A stretch of 64,000 bases of DNA from Eopsaltria australis (lineage: Eukaryota > Chordata > Aves > Passeriformes > Petroicidae). The notes below the pieces were generated by a model. That model saw only the letters and a list, made by a program, of their open reading frames with translations. It searched no databases and was not told where the DNA came from. Position numbers and translations under genes: made by a program. This document shows positions 49,181-60,930 of the stretch, piece after piece (the stretch's first letter is position 1; each line of letters opens with the position of its first letter). The DNA lies in assembly GCA_034509425.1 (NCBI GenBank), contig JAVTVJ010000297.1, positions 434,001 through 498,000 of the forward strand. Reading direction: 5' to 3'.

Positions 49181-49780
49181 TTTGTGCAAAATTATTTTAA
49201 AACTATTTTTATGGCTTTTTATTTTTCTTTTTCTACTGTTTGAGCACTGGCCATCCCCATAAATACAGTTGTTTTCTGTATTTTACGACTGTATTTCTAA
49301 TTTTATTATCAGCATTAATAGATGTGTAAACCAAGATACCAGAAACAGATTTATTGAGGGCAGTTCTGGAGATTCTCAGTGAAATAATGTTTAGTGTAGC
49401 AGAGGGAGGAAAAGAAAAAAACCCAAGAGGGAAGGCAATAGCATTTAGAAACCCAGAAATGAATGTACTGACCTTGAGAGCTCCTAAGCACTGTGGGTTC
49501 CATTGAAGGGCACTGTTCACCACTGACACTGTGTGGAGCTTTTAAAAGAGAAGCATTTTTTGGTTAAAATGGACTTTTTAGGGGAAAAAAAGCCTTAGAA
49601 ACATGATAAATGGTGTTGCTAAAACATCTCATTAATTTTTTCGCCTGCTTTTTCCAGAAGTTGGTGCAAAGCACTTTTGAATCAGGGAGCTCTTTGTGTC
49701 TGTTCCCACTGTGTGATCATCAACTTTCTGACAAATAAACCTCCTGCAAAGGGAATTTCAGCTGAGCTGCTGTGGGTTTG

Positions 49781-50034
49781 GAATCACAGAACCATGGAAT
49801 GGTTTGGAAAAACCTTCAATCCCATCCTTGCCATGGGCAGGGACAGCTCCCACTGTCCCAGGCTGCTCCAGCCTGGCCTTGGGCACTGCCAGGGATCCAG
49901 GGGCAGCCACAGCAAATCTGGGAATTCCACCCCAGCTCCTTCCCACCCTCCCAGGGAACAATTCCTTCCCAAAATCCCATCTAAATCTACTTTCCTTCAG
50001 TTTAATGTCATTTTCCCTTGTCCTATCAATGCAG
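49781..50034 (-). mobile_element. CR1 LINE 3'-end fragment, twin copy 1
   Basis: Reverse-orientation CR1 (GGAATCACAGAACCATGGAA to TGTCATTTTCCCTTGTCC). It has the unusual tip TGGTTTGGAAAAACCTTCAA in place of the usual GGTTTGGGTTGGAAAGGACC. The copy at 50384 shares this variant. Confidence 0.92.
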
Positions 50035-50383
50035 TAGTTGTTGGATTTCTAACTTAGAGCTGAGTCTGTTTCACTGTTAGTCAGGATTTCAAGCTCACTA
50101 TTTGTTTTAGCCAAAACTCCTGGAATAAAACCCCTGGAGTACTGCCAGTGACAAACTCACATCAAATCCTTCAATGTTAGACCTTTAAAAAAAAAAAACC
50201 CAAAACATCAACCCAACACTCACGTGCATTTCTGAAAAAAACCCCAAAAAACTGGTTTAGATATTTATGTTTTCAGCTTTGCTGAGCACTTTGTGGATAT
50301 TATCTTCACAAAGCAGAACTCGGTGTGTGGACGTACGAGTCCACAGGGAAAAGAACAGCATTTTCCTCAGTTGCTGTGGTTTT

Positions 50384-50670
50384 GGAATCACAGAACCATG
50401 GAATGCTTTGGAAAAACCTTAAATCCCACCCTTGCCATGAACATGGACACCTTCCACTGTCCCAGGCTGCTCCAGCCTGGCCTTGGGCACTGCCAGGGAT
50501 CCAGGGGCAGCCACAGCAAATCTGGGAATTCCATCCCAGCCCCTCCCCACCCTCTCAGCCAGGAATTCCTTCCCAAAATCCCATCCAGCCCTGCCCTCTG
50601 GTAGTGGGAATGACCATTCCCTGTGTCAAGATTCTCTCTCCATCTTTCTTGTTGCCTCATTCAGATCCAG
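50384..50670 (-). mobile_element. CR1 LINE 3'-end fragment, twin copy 2
   Basis: Reverse-orientation CR1 with the same variant tip as the copy 600 bp upstream (GCTTTGGAAAAACCTTAAAT) and similar sequence before the tip (GCTGTGG.TTTGGAATCACAG). Confidence 0.92.
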
Positions 50671-50800
50671 AAGGTCACAATCAGGGCTGGGTTCTGTTGA
50701 GATCTCTGTAAAAATCCTTTTGCTCCTCTTCCCAAAGGGATTTTCCCTGCATTCATTCCTGCAAGGACTCAGGGCTGTGGAAAAGATTTTAATATGAGAT

Positions 50801-51008
50801 GTGTTTCTAAATAATCAGGCATCATTTTCAAAGGAAAAAGAGCTGCTTTGGTGTTGGGTTTGGGTTTGTTTTCTTGTGATGGAGCTGAATTTTCACTCAT
50901 CCTGCCTGGGAGCTGGGTCTGGCTGCCCTTTGGAGAGGCCTCCAGGGATCCTGGATCCCATGATTTTCCTTTGGGAATCCTTCAATCCTAAAACAGAATC
51001 ATGGAATC
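50801..51008. repeat. Duplicated segment, copy 1
   Basis: About 208 bp starting GTGTTTCTAAATAATCAGGC is repeated in direct orientation at 52844-53050 with only scattered differences. This copy ends just inside the first bases of a CR1 tip (AATCATGGAATCCTCAA), whereas copy 2 continues into a long CR1. Confidence 0.93.
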
Positions 51009-52843
51009 CTCAAAAACAAGTTTTTTGTTGACTGAGATGGAACTGTCAGAGGTCAAATCACGATCTGTAAAATCCTGCTTGAGGTCAAACAAGGTTTGAA
51101 GAGTAAATAAACTGATTTTCACTTCTAAACCCCCATCTCAGTGCTCTGCATTTTGCATGGGCTTTTCCTGGCTTGACCTAAAATCAGTTTTGCTGCTTGG
51201 GGAGGCTCTGAACTCCTTAAGTCAGATCAGGTAAAGGAGGTGCCACATCTTTCCCAGGAGCTCTGGAAGCCAAGTTTGTCACTGAAAATCCCTTACTGCA
51301 TCTTGATGGGCACAAAAATGCTTCAAAATGATCTTTGTGGCAGCAGGAAAACCCCCAGATATTTCTCACTGTCGTTATTGCAGGTGTGAACTTCTGTTTC
51401 TGCAAGGAAAAAGGGCTCACATGTTTTATTCTCTCGTTCAAGAGGCAGAATTTGGCCTGAGGAAACAGAAACTTCTGTGTATTCAGTAAAAAATGTGATA
51501 AATGGCAACATTTTGCACTTGTTTTTATCCTGCTGCTGTAGCCACGAAATAATTTCCTCTCTGAAGGTGCTGCTGAATTTACTGTGGGCTTTTCTATGAT
51601 GAGAAAAGAGATGTTTGTTTGAGTACTGTGAGAAATACAGGTGTGAATTTCTACACATACAGAGAAATTTCTGTGCCTTAGGGGGGTTTTCTGCTTTGTT
51701 TTGGATCTTTTTCCCTGCCCTTCCTGGTGTGATGCTGCTGGGAAAAGCTTCAGGAATCAAACTCCCCTCAGGATGCCCTGGAAGCTGAAACTTCCACCCA
51801 TGTCTTTATCTGTTTTAGAATCTAAAATATTCTTGAAAATAAGGAATGATAGAAGATCCCCCTGCCTTATTCATGCTGGGTTTTGTAATACCTTTATAGT
51901 ATAAATTATATAAAATATATTATTGAAGTGAGCAAACTTGTCTGCAGGCAAATCGGATTTTGCATTTTCACACAGCACAAAGATGAAATTTGGGACATTT
52001 TAAAGATGGATTTTTATCTTGTGAGTCTGTAAGTGGTGACAATTTAATGAGTGGCTTCTAGGATTGGTAACAATTGATTTTTAGTTCTTTATTTGTTGCT
52101 AATATAGGGAGAATACAAGTTGTAAGCAGAGACAAAACTTCGTTTTTTTTAATCTTTACAAACTCTCTGGGAATTGTGAGGGACTGAAATCCTTTCCAAC
52201 AAAGAAAATTCGATGGAAATGTTCTGAAAGCCAAAATGCAGTGAATTATTTCAAGTGATTTTGTTTGGGTTTTTATTTATTATATATTCATCCATTTATT
52301 TATTTAGCTGTGTAGTCTTTTAAGGCTGTATAAGGAAAATTTAATGGAAAAAATAAACGAAATTTAGACTTTTTCATCTATTTCTGACTCTGGTACCAGG
52401 GACATTTTCATGAGCCATCACTTCACTGAGTGTAGGTTTGATTTCTCTCAGATTTTCTCACTATACATAAAGAGCTTAATATTTCAATTTAAATATTTCA
52501 CTGGGAGAAAACGGACATGGCTGTTTAAAATAGGATTTTTTTATCCCTGAGGGAGAAAAGTGTTGGTGTGTGTGGGGTCTCTCCTGCAGGGAACTCTCGT
52601 TCTGAAATATCTCAGTGTTAATGTTACTTGTGGGGATAATTTAAAACTAAAATTTCCCTTCTTGTATCTGTTCAGGAGCCATTTGAACATCGAGTGTTTT
52701 ATTTTAAAGGCAGTTTAGGAAAATAAATAATTTTGGAGCATCCCTGTGCTTCTTCAGGTTTTCCTTCTGGACTGAATTTTACAGAAATCAGAGGTAATTT
52801 TACAGTTTAGAATTGCATATTCATTTTTAAAAAAATATTAAAT
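51009..52843. other. DOCK1 intron between the duplicated segments
   Basis: Unique AT-rich sequence between the two copies of the 208-bp duplication. No exon, LTR or CR1 was recognised. Confidence 0.55.
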
Positions 52844-53050
52844 GTGTTTCTAAATAATCAGGCAGCATTTTCAAAGGAAAAAGAGATGCTCTGGTGTTGG
52901 TTTGGGTTTGTTTTCTTGTAATGGAGCTGAATTTTCACTCATCCTGCCTGGGAGCTGGGTGTGGCTGCCCTTTGGAGAGGCCTGCAGGGATCCTGAATCC
53001 CATGATTTTCCTTTGGGAATCCTTCAATCCTAGAACAGGATCATGGAATC
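52844..53050. repeat. Duplicated segment, copy 2
   Basis: The direct repeat of 50801-51008, offset about 2.04 kb. Shared blocks include GAGCTGAATTTTCACTCATC and TTTTCCTTTGGGAATCCTTC. It abuts and enters the CR1 at 53037. Confidence 0.93.
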
Positions 53051-53680
53051 GTCAAGGCTGGAAAAGCTCTCTGAGATCCTGGAATCCAACCATTCCCAGC
53101 ACTGCCAAGGCCACCAGTGCCCCATGTCCCCAAGTGCCACATCTGCAGATCCTTTAAATCCCTCCAGGGATGGGGACTCCAGCCTACCCCTGGGTGGACA
53201 ACCCTTTCCATGAAGGAATTTCCCCAATATCCACCCTGAGCCTCCCCTGGCCCAGCCTGAGGCCGTTCCCTCTCCTCCTGTCCCTGTTCCCTGGGAGCAG
53301 AGCCCGACCCTCCCTGAGCCCCCTCCTGTCAGGGACTGTGCAGAGCCACAAGGTCCCCCCTGAGCCTCCTTTGCTCCAGGCTCAGCCCCTTCCCAGCTCC
53401 CTCAGGAATTCTCCAGCCCCTTCCCAGCTCCATTCCCTTTCCTGGACTCCTCCAGCCCCTCCATGTCCTTCTTGTCCTGAGGGATCCAGTCTGACCCCAG
53501 GATTGGAGGTCTCTGAGCCGTGCCAGCACAGGGGACAATCCAACTGTCCACACAATTCCTGGTCCAATCCAGGTGCCAGTGGCCCCTGGCACACCTGGGC
53601 ACACCTGGGCTCATTCCAACCCCTCAGCACCCCCAGGGCCTTTCCCACTGGGGACTTTCCAACCCCTCTGGCCCCAGGAT
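53037..53680 (-). mobile_element. Longest CR1 LINE fragment (about 640 bp, older subfamily)
   Basis: Reverse-orientation CR1 from the tip ATCATGGAATCGTCAAGGCT through AGTGCCACATCTGCAGATCC, CCATGAAGGAATTTCCCCAA and CATGTCCTTCTTGTCCTGAG to CACCTGGGCACACCTGGGCT and CAGCACCCCCAGGGCCTTTC. It reaches furthest towards the ORF2 end of any copy in the window. The open frames here are LINE-derived and degenerate; no intact reverse transcriptase is present. Confidence 0.9.
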
Positions 53681-55037
53681 GACCCTCAGTGACCCTGGTT
53701 TGGAAAGAAACAATCCAGGAGAGCTGGGAATTGTAGGAAATTCCTGGTAAAGTGTGATATTCTTGAATTATCTTCCTGTCCGTGTGACCACCTCATTTCT
53801 GACCTTGGCAATAAGGAGAGATATCCAAAGTAAACCCTGCCACTATTTCAGTGAGTAAACAGCTGATGAATGCCCAGGACAATGCAAAGCCCTTGCAGGA
53901 CTGGCTGGGTAAACACAGCTTTGCAATTATTCCTATGGTTCAAATTGAAATTGATTTTTTTAGAGAATTAGGTCCCTTTTTTCTCTCTATCGCTTCCAGT
54001 GCTGGGCTGTAGATGATGACAATGATCTCCAAATCCACCTAAAGATGAAAAATCAACTTCAGATTAAAATCTAATCATGTTCTTAGCTATTGCTAACCAG
54101 TTAGTAGAACATAATAAAAACACCTAGAGTACAAATATTGCCTCTAAATAATTACAGACTTTTATTAGCAGTGTAATTAAGAGCGTGCTGGCTGCAGACG
54201 ATGCCTCACAAAGAAAAGGGTGACTGGTGGTTGGATTTTCTTCCTCTTTTAAATAGATTTTCCTTCCCAGCAGGGCCTGGAGCAGTGGTTTGCAGGTGGG
54301 GATCTGCAGATAAACGTTGGAGCAGGGATGTCTGTGGGATGCAGTGGTGGCTTCAAGGAATAATTTGGTATGAAAGGAAAGGGTTTTATTACCAAGATAA
54401 ACAGCAAGATGAACATGAATCGTTATTTAATGCAGGCGAACAGGAAGAGGTGTTGAGGATTGGTTAAATCCCCTCACCCAGGCTGCTCAGCATCACTTTG
54501 GGGACTCAGCCTGAGCTGAGCTGACAAAGTTTATCAAATTTCTGTAGTTTTAACTAAAACTTACAGCACTCCAGACTCCCCTCCTCTTTGCATTCTGTTT
54601 CTATTTGCTTATTCTTTATTTTCCTGTATTTATTTTTAACTCCAGCAGCCATTCCAGGTCTTTAACCAGCTCTCCTGTTGGCATTTCCACACTTGCAGGT
54701 GCACTCAGAGAGTTTCACCAGCAGACATTCCACTTTGTTGTTCCTTTCTGATTCCCACCGCGCTAATTAAGGAGATATTTTAGTGTAATTATCTCTCCCT
54801 TCAGTGACACATCATTTCTGCTGGCTGGGGACACTCAGAGCAGCTCTCCCTGCACACCATGAGCTGCTCCCAGGGATTGTCAGGATCTTGGAGGGATGGA
54901 GGAGGGGACAGGGATCACCAGCAGATGCAGAGGAGATGGCAACAAATTTATCCACACCTCTGGCTGCTCCTACATTGAAAAATGGATATTAAAACATGTT
55001 TGAAAGTTTAGCAGTTGATCCACACCCATGGGGGTGT
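53681..55037. other. DOCK1 intron, unique sequence
   Basis: No repeat or exon recognised. The 88-codon open frame at 54201-54467 has no homology I can see. Confidence 0.55.
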
Positions 55038-55410
55038 TCACCTGGAGAGGAAAAGGCTCCAGGGAGAGCTCAGAGCCCCTTGCAGGGCCTGAAGGGGCTC
55101 CAGGAGAGCTGGAGAGGGACTGGGGATAAGGGATGGAGGGACAGGACACAGGGAATGGTTTCTAGATGAAGGAGGGGAGATTTGGATGGGATTTTGGGAA
55201 GGAATTCCTGGCTGGGAGGGTGGGGAGGGGCTGGGATGGAATTCCCAGATTTGCTGTGGCTGCCCCTGGATCCCTGGCAGTGCCCAAGGCCAGGCTGGAC
55301 ATTGGGGCTGGGAGCAGCCTGGGACAGTGGAAAGTCACCCCATAGCAGAGGTGGCACTGGATAATCCTTGCAGTCTGTTCCACCCCAAACCCTTCTGGGA
55401 TTCTATGATT
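55038..55410 (+). mobile_element. CR1 LINE 3'-end fragment (about 370 bp)
   Basis: Forward-orientation CR1 from GGAAAAGGCTCCAGGGAGAG through GGAGGGGCTGGGATGGAATT to the intact tail TTCTGGGATTCTATGATT. It contains a GACATTGGGGCTGGGA insertion relative to neighbours. Confidence 0.93.
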
Positions 55411-57293
55411 TATTTTTTCTTATCACTTTGCCCTGAGAAGTTCCTCAGGTATAAAATCCATCTTTTAACTCTTGCAGCCATGTGTATTAACTTAAATTAC
55501 TCCCCAAACAGGCAAATAAACAAAAATGTGACCTAAATTTCAAAGCTGAGTTAGTTGGGAGGAAGCAGAGCTGTTTGTTGGCTGTTGCTCACCTGGAAAG
55601 GCCTGGATTTGCCAGCGTGGGGTTGATGTGAATAAAATTAAATCTAGATTGGTGTTTTTGCCAAGCTTGGACTTGGAGGATATTTAAGTGGCTGTGAGAA
55701 GACACGAAGGGCAAAACAAGGTTTGTCCCAGCTCTCCTGAGCCATCCACAGAGCTGGGATGGACTGAGCTCCATCTGCAGCCTCATCTGAGGCAGCCAGT
55801 TTAAAATATTCCTAATTCAGCCTGTGCTGGCACATCTCTGTGATTGATGGCATCGTTAGAGGAGTGGAGGGAATGTGGGCTCTGGGATGTTTCCTTGGAG
55901 GCAGGAGCCCAGAGTTTGCTGTGGCAGGAGCTCGTTAGGAGCTGTTTTGACAATTAATGTTTGGATTTTTGAGATGGTCCCGTCTTATTTCCATTTCATA
56001 GCAGGAAATGTTGTCTTTGTAGAGCCCCAGCTTCTGTTCTTGTCACGGGTTGCTAGAAAGTTCTTTTGATGTCCCAGAGCAGCTCAGGTGGCCTTTCCTT
56101 CCATATTCATGGAGTTTGCAGATGCCCCAGAGCTCCCATCAGGCACCTCAGCACCCTCTGGAAAATCCAATATTCCCGCGTGGACAGAATGAGTCCTGTG
56201 GGAGTTGAGATCTCAGCTCCATTGCAGGAGAAAAGCAAATTCCAGGAGTGCTGGTCAGGTGGAAGTTGGGGATTATCCTGTGAAAAAGAGAGCTCAGAGC
56301 ACATGCAGGTGACCCAGCGTCATTTTGGGTTTAAGTTCAATTACCTGGACTGATGTGGAAATAAAGATTTGAAATTGAAATTAATCCTGATCTGAAAGGT
56401 GACAATAAAGGCTCTGTGCCTTTATGGAGAGAAGATTCCTGAGTGTTCTCCTGGGCTGTGGGATGTGATAAGCTGGAAAACAGCACAGAAAGGGGGATTT
56501 GCAGTTCTATCAAACTGTAGAAGAACCACTTCTTTTCCAAGTCATTCTGCTGGAGTTTTTTCCCATTTTTAATGTTTTTCTTCCTGCATTAAAGAGCAGA
56601 CGAGATGTGAACATCATTAACAGGCTTTTACAGACAGTCAGAGAGAGAGGATGGACAAGAAATTCCCAGTTTTTGAATTTTACTCCATCTAGGAGCCTTG
56701 GGAATGGGTTGGAATCGTCACTACAACACTTTCACACACCAGAAGGAAAAACTAAACTTTCTTTTGGCCACTTTTTACTCTTTTTGTGGTTTCAGAGAGA
56801 TCTGGATGGTGCTGCTCTTCTGGTTTTATGCAATTCACTGGATTTTGGTGGTGTTTTTAAGCATCACTGTAGCTGAAAATACCACGCAGTGAAATGAAAA
56901 CTTGGGGTTTAGCTGGGGATGCTCAGTGTGATGATTTTGAAGAGATCCCTTCCTCGAGCAGAATATTGACTTTTCCAAATGCAAATGCTGATATTGTGTG
57001 ATATTTTTAGGAGTTCTGTTCATTACCTTGCAGAGCCTTTAATGTCTGAGCAATTTTTAGAAGAAGAATAGATCAGTGATAAATAAACCCATGAAATCAG
57101 AAATGGAAACTTTTCCAGATGAGGTTTTTTTTTTTGTTTTCTCGACAGAACTTTGCCTATCCTTTAATGAATTTTAATGACAGAATTATCTCCCCTGCAT
57201 TCCGTGGTGCTCTCTAGCAATATTGTGCTTTGATAGCCAGTATTATATTGCGTTATCCTAAATTATAGATTCTTTCCCTTTGCTTTTTGCCAG
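55411..57293. other. DOCK1 intron leading to the exon at 57294
   Basis: Unique sequence ending in the branch-site and polypyrimidine region of the DOCK1 acceptor (TTCTTTCCCTTTGCTTTTTG then CCAG). No other exon was found. Confidence 0.6.
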
Positions 57294-57395
57294 GGGAGTT
57301 TCGTGGCCTGCATGACAGCAATCCTGAGGCAAATGGAGGATTATCACTATGCCCACTTAATCAAGACTTTTGGCAAGATGAGGTCGGATGTTGTG
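57294..57395 (+). CDS. DOCK1: DOCK1 internal coding exon (34 codons)
   Basis: This exon is 102 nt (34 codons) in phase 0, beginning Gly-Ser-Phe-Val-Ala-Cys-Met-Thr and ending Met-Arg-Ser-Asp-Val-Val. It follows a strong polypyrimidine tract and CAG acceptor at 57291-57293 and is followed by the donor GTGAGT. The peptide contains the run ILRQMEDYHYAHLIKTFGKM, which I recognise as DOCK1, from the helical (armadillo-like) region between the DHR1 lipid-binding domain and the catalytic DHR2 domain. The close paralog DOCK2 differs here and in the next exon. The following exon joins in frame to give ...SDVV-DFLMETF.... The serine before DVV is a threonine in human DOCK1 as I recall it, a conservative difference. 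This is a partial gene; no catalytic residues lie in this exon. Confidence 0.93.
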
Positions 57396-58069
57396 GTGAG
57401 TTTAATTTGTTTTATCTCTTCATAAGAGAGCTCAGCTCGTGTTTGGGGTTTGTTTTTTTTTTGCTGTTACTGGTCACGAAATGCACTTGGGAGATGTGAA
57501 CAAAGTGTGTTTGGCATTGCAGATTTAATAGAAAATAATTATTTAGGCACTGTGACACACAGGAGTGCAGCTGGAGCTGCTCAGTGTTTTAAAACATCAG
57601 ACAGTGCATTGAAGGCAATTAAAAGAAAGCACTAAAAAATAGCAGTGATGAGACATTACAAAAATCTGGTAAGGAAAGAAGAAAAAGAATATAAAAAAAG
57701 CTTTCTCAGGAAAGGAACTCTCAGTGTTAAATCTTCCAGATGTCCTGATTTCGTTTCTTGAAGAGGCTTTTACTTAGAGATCTGCTCACTTTCCCTTTTT
57801 ATGCAAAGCACTTTCACCTTAAAGATGCCCTTAGTTGTTAAATAAGCAATAATAATTGAAATTTGTCTTCTCAGAGTCGTTGGGCAGCCTGGCTAAGGCA
57901 ACAACCCGAGTTAATTAAAGCATAATAGAAGGGAGTTTATGGCTGAGGAGAGAGCTCTGGAATAAGCTGGAAGTGCCACTGCCATATGGGCAGGCAGGGC
58001 TGGGAGGGGACAACCCCATCCCTGGCTGAGCTCCAGCAACCAGAGGTGGCCCATCCCCACTGCCACCCT

Positions 58070-58500
58070 GGGGTGCTCCAGGCAGCTTCCACCTGGGTGT
58101 GAATCCTTCATCTTCTCTTCCTCCCAGCCCCATCCTGGCAGCTCCAGGCACTTCCACAGCCCCACCCTGGCAGCTCCAGGCAGCTTCCACCTGGGTGTGA
58201 ATCCTTCATCTTCTCCTCTTCCTCCCAGCCACATCCTGGCAGCTCCAAGCAGCTTCCACCTGCGTTTGAATCCTTCTTCATCTTCTCCTCTTCCTCCCAG
58301 CCCCACCCTGGGGTGCTCCAGGCAATTTCCACCTGGGTTTGAATCCTTCTTCATCTTCTCCTCTTCCTGGCAGCTCCAGGCAGCTTCCACCTGGGCTTGA
58401 ATCCTTCTTCATCTTCTCCTCTTCCTCTCAGCCCCACCCTGGCAGCTCCAGGCACTTCCACTTGGGTTTGAATCCTTCTTTAGCTTCTCCCTTCCATCCC
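58070..58500. repeat. About 70-bp minisatellite, about 6 units
   Basis: Tandem units are built of GGCAGCTCCAGGCAGCTTCC, then ACCTGGGTTTGAATCCTTCT and TCATCTTCTCCTCTTCCTCC. Unit lengths vary and some units are truncated. It lies in the DOCK1 intron 0.7 kb after the exon at 57294. The purine-rich - strand yields spurious Glu/Lys/Gly-rich open frames. Confidence 0.92.
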
Positions 58501-58517
58501 CACCAGAGCAACATCAA

Positions 58518-58688
58518 GGTCTTGCTTTTGTGTAACTTTAATGTTTGGACTTCTCGGTTTGTTTAATTTTTATTCCTCTTCTTCCTGCCTGTGTTGGGCA
58601 AGGTTTGAGCTCTTTGCCCTGTTCCAGTTTTTCAGGTGTTGGAGCCTCTTCTTGCTCCTGGTCTGGCATCTCTAAAGCTCAGAGCTGC
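58518..58688. repeat. Local duplication, copy 1
   Basis: About 170 bp starting TCTTGCTTTTGTGTAACTTT is repeated 364 bp downstream at 58882-59052. It immediately follows the minisatellite. Confidence 0.88.
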
Positions 58689-58881
58689 TGTTTGAAGAGG
58701 GGGAAGGCAAAGTCCAGCTGCAAATTGCTGGAAGTGGGATCAGTGCATGGAAAGGGCTGGGCTTCCTTTGGGATCCTGGAGCATTTCCATGGATGGGCAG
58801 TGACAGCAGAGCATCCCCAAACTAAATGCAGATAATGGGCTGAAAAGATTGGTTATAGCAGAGGGAAAAGAACAACACCAG

Positions 58882-59052
58882 AGTCTTGCTTTTGTGTAAT
58901 TTTAATGTTTGGAATTCCCAGTTTGGCTTTAATTTGTATTACTCTTCTTTCTGCCTGCATTGGGCGAGGTTTGAGCTCTTTGTCCTGTTCCAGTTTTGCT
59001 GAAGCCTCTTTTTGCACCTGGCCTGGCATCTCTAAGGCTCAGAGCTGATTTT
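58882..59052. repeat. Local duplication, copy 2
   Basis: The direct repeat of 58518-58688, more diverged than the 50.8/52.8 kb pair. Shared blocks include GGTTTGAGCTCTTTG and CCTGGCATCTCTAA. Confidence 0.88.
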
Positions 59053-59664
59053 CAATAATATTCCTTAAGGTGTGGAGGTTTAATGGCAGAGTGTTGTTAA
59101 TCCTGTGAGTAAAAGAAACTACAGTGAATAAACTGAATTTCCTTTTTTTTTCACGGTTTTTCCACTTCTTTAACCCAACAATTTTTGAACCACTCTCATT
59201 TGACTCACCCAGCAGAGCTGAAATCCAGGAGTCTGCATTAAATCCAGACCTGGAAGTGAAAACTGCACCTCCTATTGCAGAGGATTCAGTTTAATCACCA
59301 AGCAGTGATTTAGAACTGAGACTAAATCCAGCCAGGCAGAAATGAAAAGCTTATTCTTAAAAAATAAAAGGTGAGAAAAGGGGAAAACTTAAACTGTGGT
59401 TTCTTCTTTCTTCACCGCTGGAGACCCTTAAATCTTCCTTCAGCCTCTGCTCTTGCTCGAGCAGGAGTTGGAAGCTCAGTGCTGGAGGAAACTTTATGGG
59501 CTGTGTTATGTAGGTGGCAGGTTTAGATTATTATAATGGTCATATTTGGCCTCAGAAGTCTGTGGAAAGATGAGGTGGAGTGCAATAAAACCAGTCTTTC
59601 ACCTCTCTGCAGAATAGAGAGTTGAGATTTATTAAGGGATGTCTGTTCAAAGAGGAATTTCTTG

Positions 59665-59704
59665 CTTTAAGATCCCTTCCAGCCCAAACTCTGCTGTGAT
59701 TTTG
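59665..59704 (+). mobile_element. Possible CR1 3'-tip remnant
   Basis: TTTAAGATCCCTTCCAGCCC followed by AAACTCTGCTGTGATTTT resembles a CR1 terminus in forward orientation. It is short and diverged. Confidence 0.5.
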
Positions 59705-60639
59705 TAAACTCAGAATCTGTGATTCTGCTGTCATCCTGAGATGAAACATTATCCCAGATCAGGGAGGTTATTTCTGGAACTAACTGATTTTTTTCCCCCT
59801 CTTCTTACTTGGTAAAAAATATTTTTATTTGAGACATGTGTGGTTTAGTTGACAAAAAATGCCTGTTAATGTTCTGCCACGTGGAGAAGCTCAGGCTGAG
59901 CTCAGGCTGTTTCCTTTCCATCAGTGGATGGGAGTTTTTTCAGGGTCTCACCTGCTGTGAATTCTATTTCCTATTAAATAGGATTTGTGTTTGTAGTTGG
60001 AGAGAGAGCAGGAGTTGTAACCTTTCCTCCTTTAGGAGAGGTTTTTATGTTCAGAAATATTTGTCCTGCTTCCAGTTTTACTGAAAATAAGCAGATTTTT
60101 CTTGTCCTGGTGGCTTCCCTCTCTTCCCAACCTCTCAAAAACTCCGAGTTTTCCTCATAAAATGAGGTTAATTCATCCAAACCACTTGCTTTCCTATGAG
60201 AACCATAAAATGGAAAAAAAGAGCAATATTATGAATGCATAAACCCCAGGTGAGCATCAGGAGCTTTTTATTTGATCAATAATTAGCTGAGTTGTTACAG
60301 AGCATTATTTAAAGTACCTGGGTGAGCGTGGGGTTATTAAAATGTAAATATCAGGGGATGGAAATGCAGAATCAGCAAAGTAGGTCAGAACCCCCAGGCT
60401 GAGGAAGGAACCAAACCATCAACAATGGAACCCTTTCACCAGAACACAGGAAAAACGAGCAGGGAAATCTGCATTTGAGCTCTTAAATGAAGGCAGATTT
60501 TCCTGAGCTGGAGGAGAGGCTCTGAATGAGCTTGGCTTTGCACAGGGGTGACACCTGAACCAGGAGCAGCTCCAGAGCTGCTCTCCATCCTGTTGGTGCC
60601 AGAGCATCAGGATCTGGATCACTGGGCGTGGTGGGGGTC

Positions 60640-60703
60640 GGTCAGAGGTTGGATCTGATGGTCCTGGGGGTCTTTGCCCATTTTAGGATTCTGGGGTTCT
60701 GTA
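60640..60703 (+). mobile_element. CR1 3'-tip fragment (older subfamily)
   Basis: GGTTGGATCTGATGGTCCTG, GGGGTCTTTGCCCATTTTAG and GATTCTGGGGTTCTGT form the forward terminus of an older CR1 type. It is the first of three CR1 pieces within 540 bp. Confidence 0.72.
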
Positions 60704-60770
60704 CTGGTGTTGTGTGGTGAAATAACAGAGGAGTATTTTGCACATGGTGAAGCTCAGTGTCCTGGAAGTT

Positions 60771-60892
60771 CCCAGAATCCCAGAATAGCTGGGGTTGGAA
60801 GGGACCTCTGGAAGTCTCCCATTCCAACCCCCTGCCAGGGCAGGGCCCAGGTGGGTCTGGAATGACTCCAGAGAGGGGGAAATTCCACACTG
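60771..60892 (-). mobile_element. CR1 3'-end fragment (older subfamily)
   Basis: Reverse-orientation CR1: CCAGAATCCCAGAATAGCTG, GACCTCTGGAAGTCTCCCAT, CCAGGTGGGTCTGGAATGAC and CCAGAGAGGGGGAAATTCCA. This is an older type than most copies in the window. Confidence 0.85.
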
Positions 60893-60930
60893 CTTTGTGA
60901 AATAGGAAACATGGAGAGAGACAATTTCCA

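Noticed and set aside
53170..53682. 170-codon Pro/Ser-rich open frame
   Set aside because: It is the antisense reading of a degenerate CR1 fragment.
57911..58390. 159-codon - strand Glu/Lys/Gly-rich open frame
   Set aside because: It is the translation of the 70-bp minisatellite.
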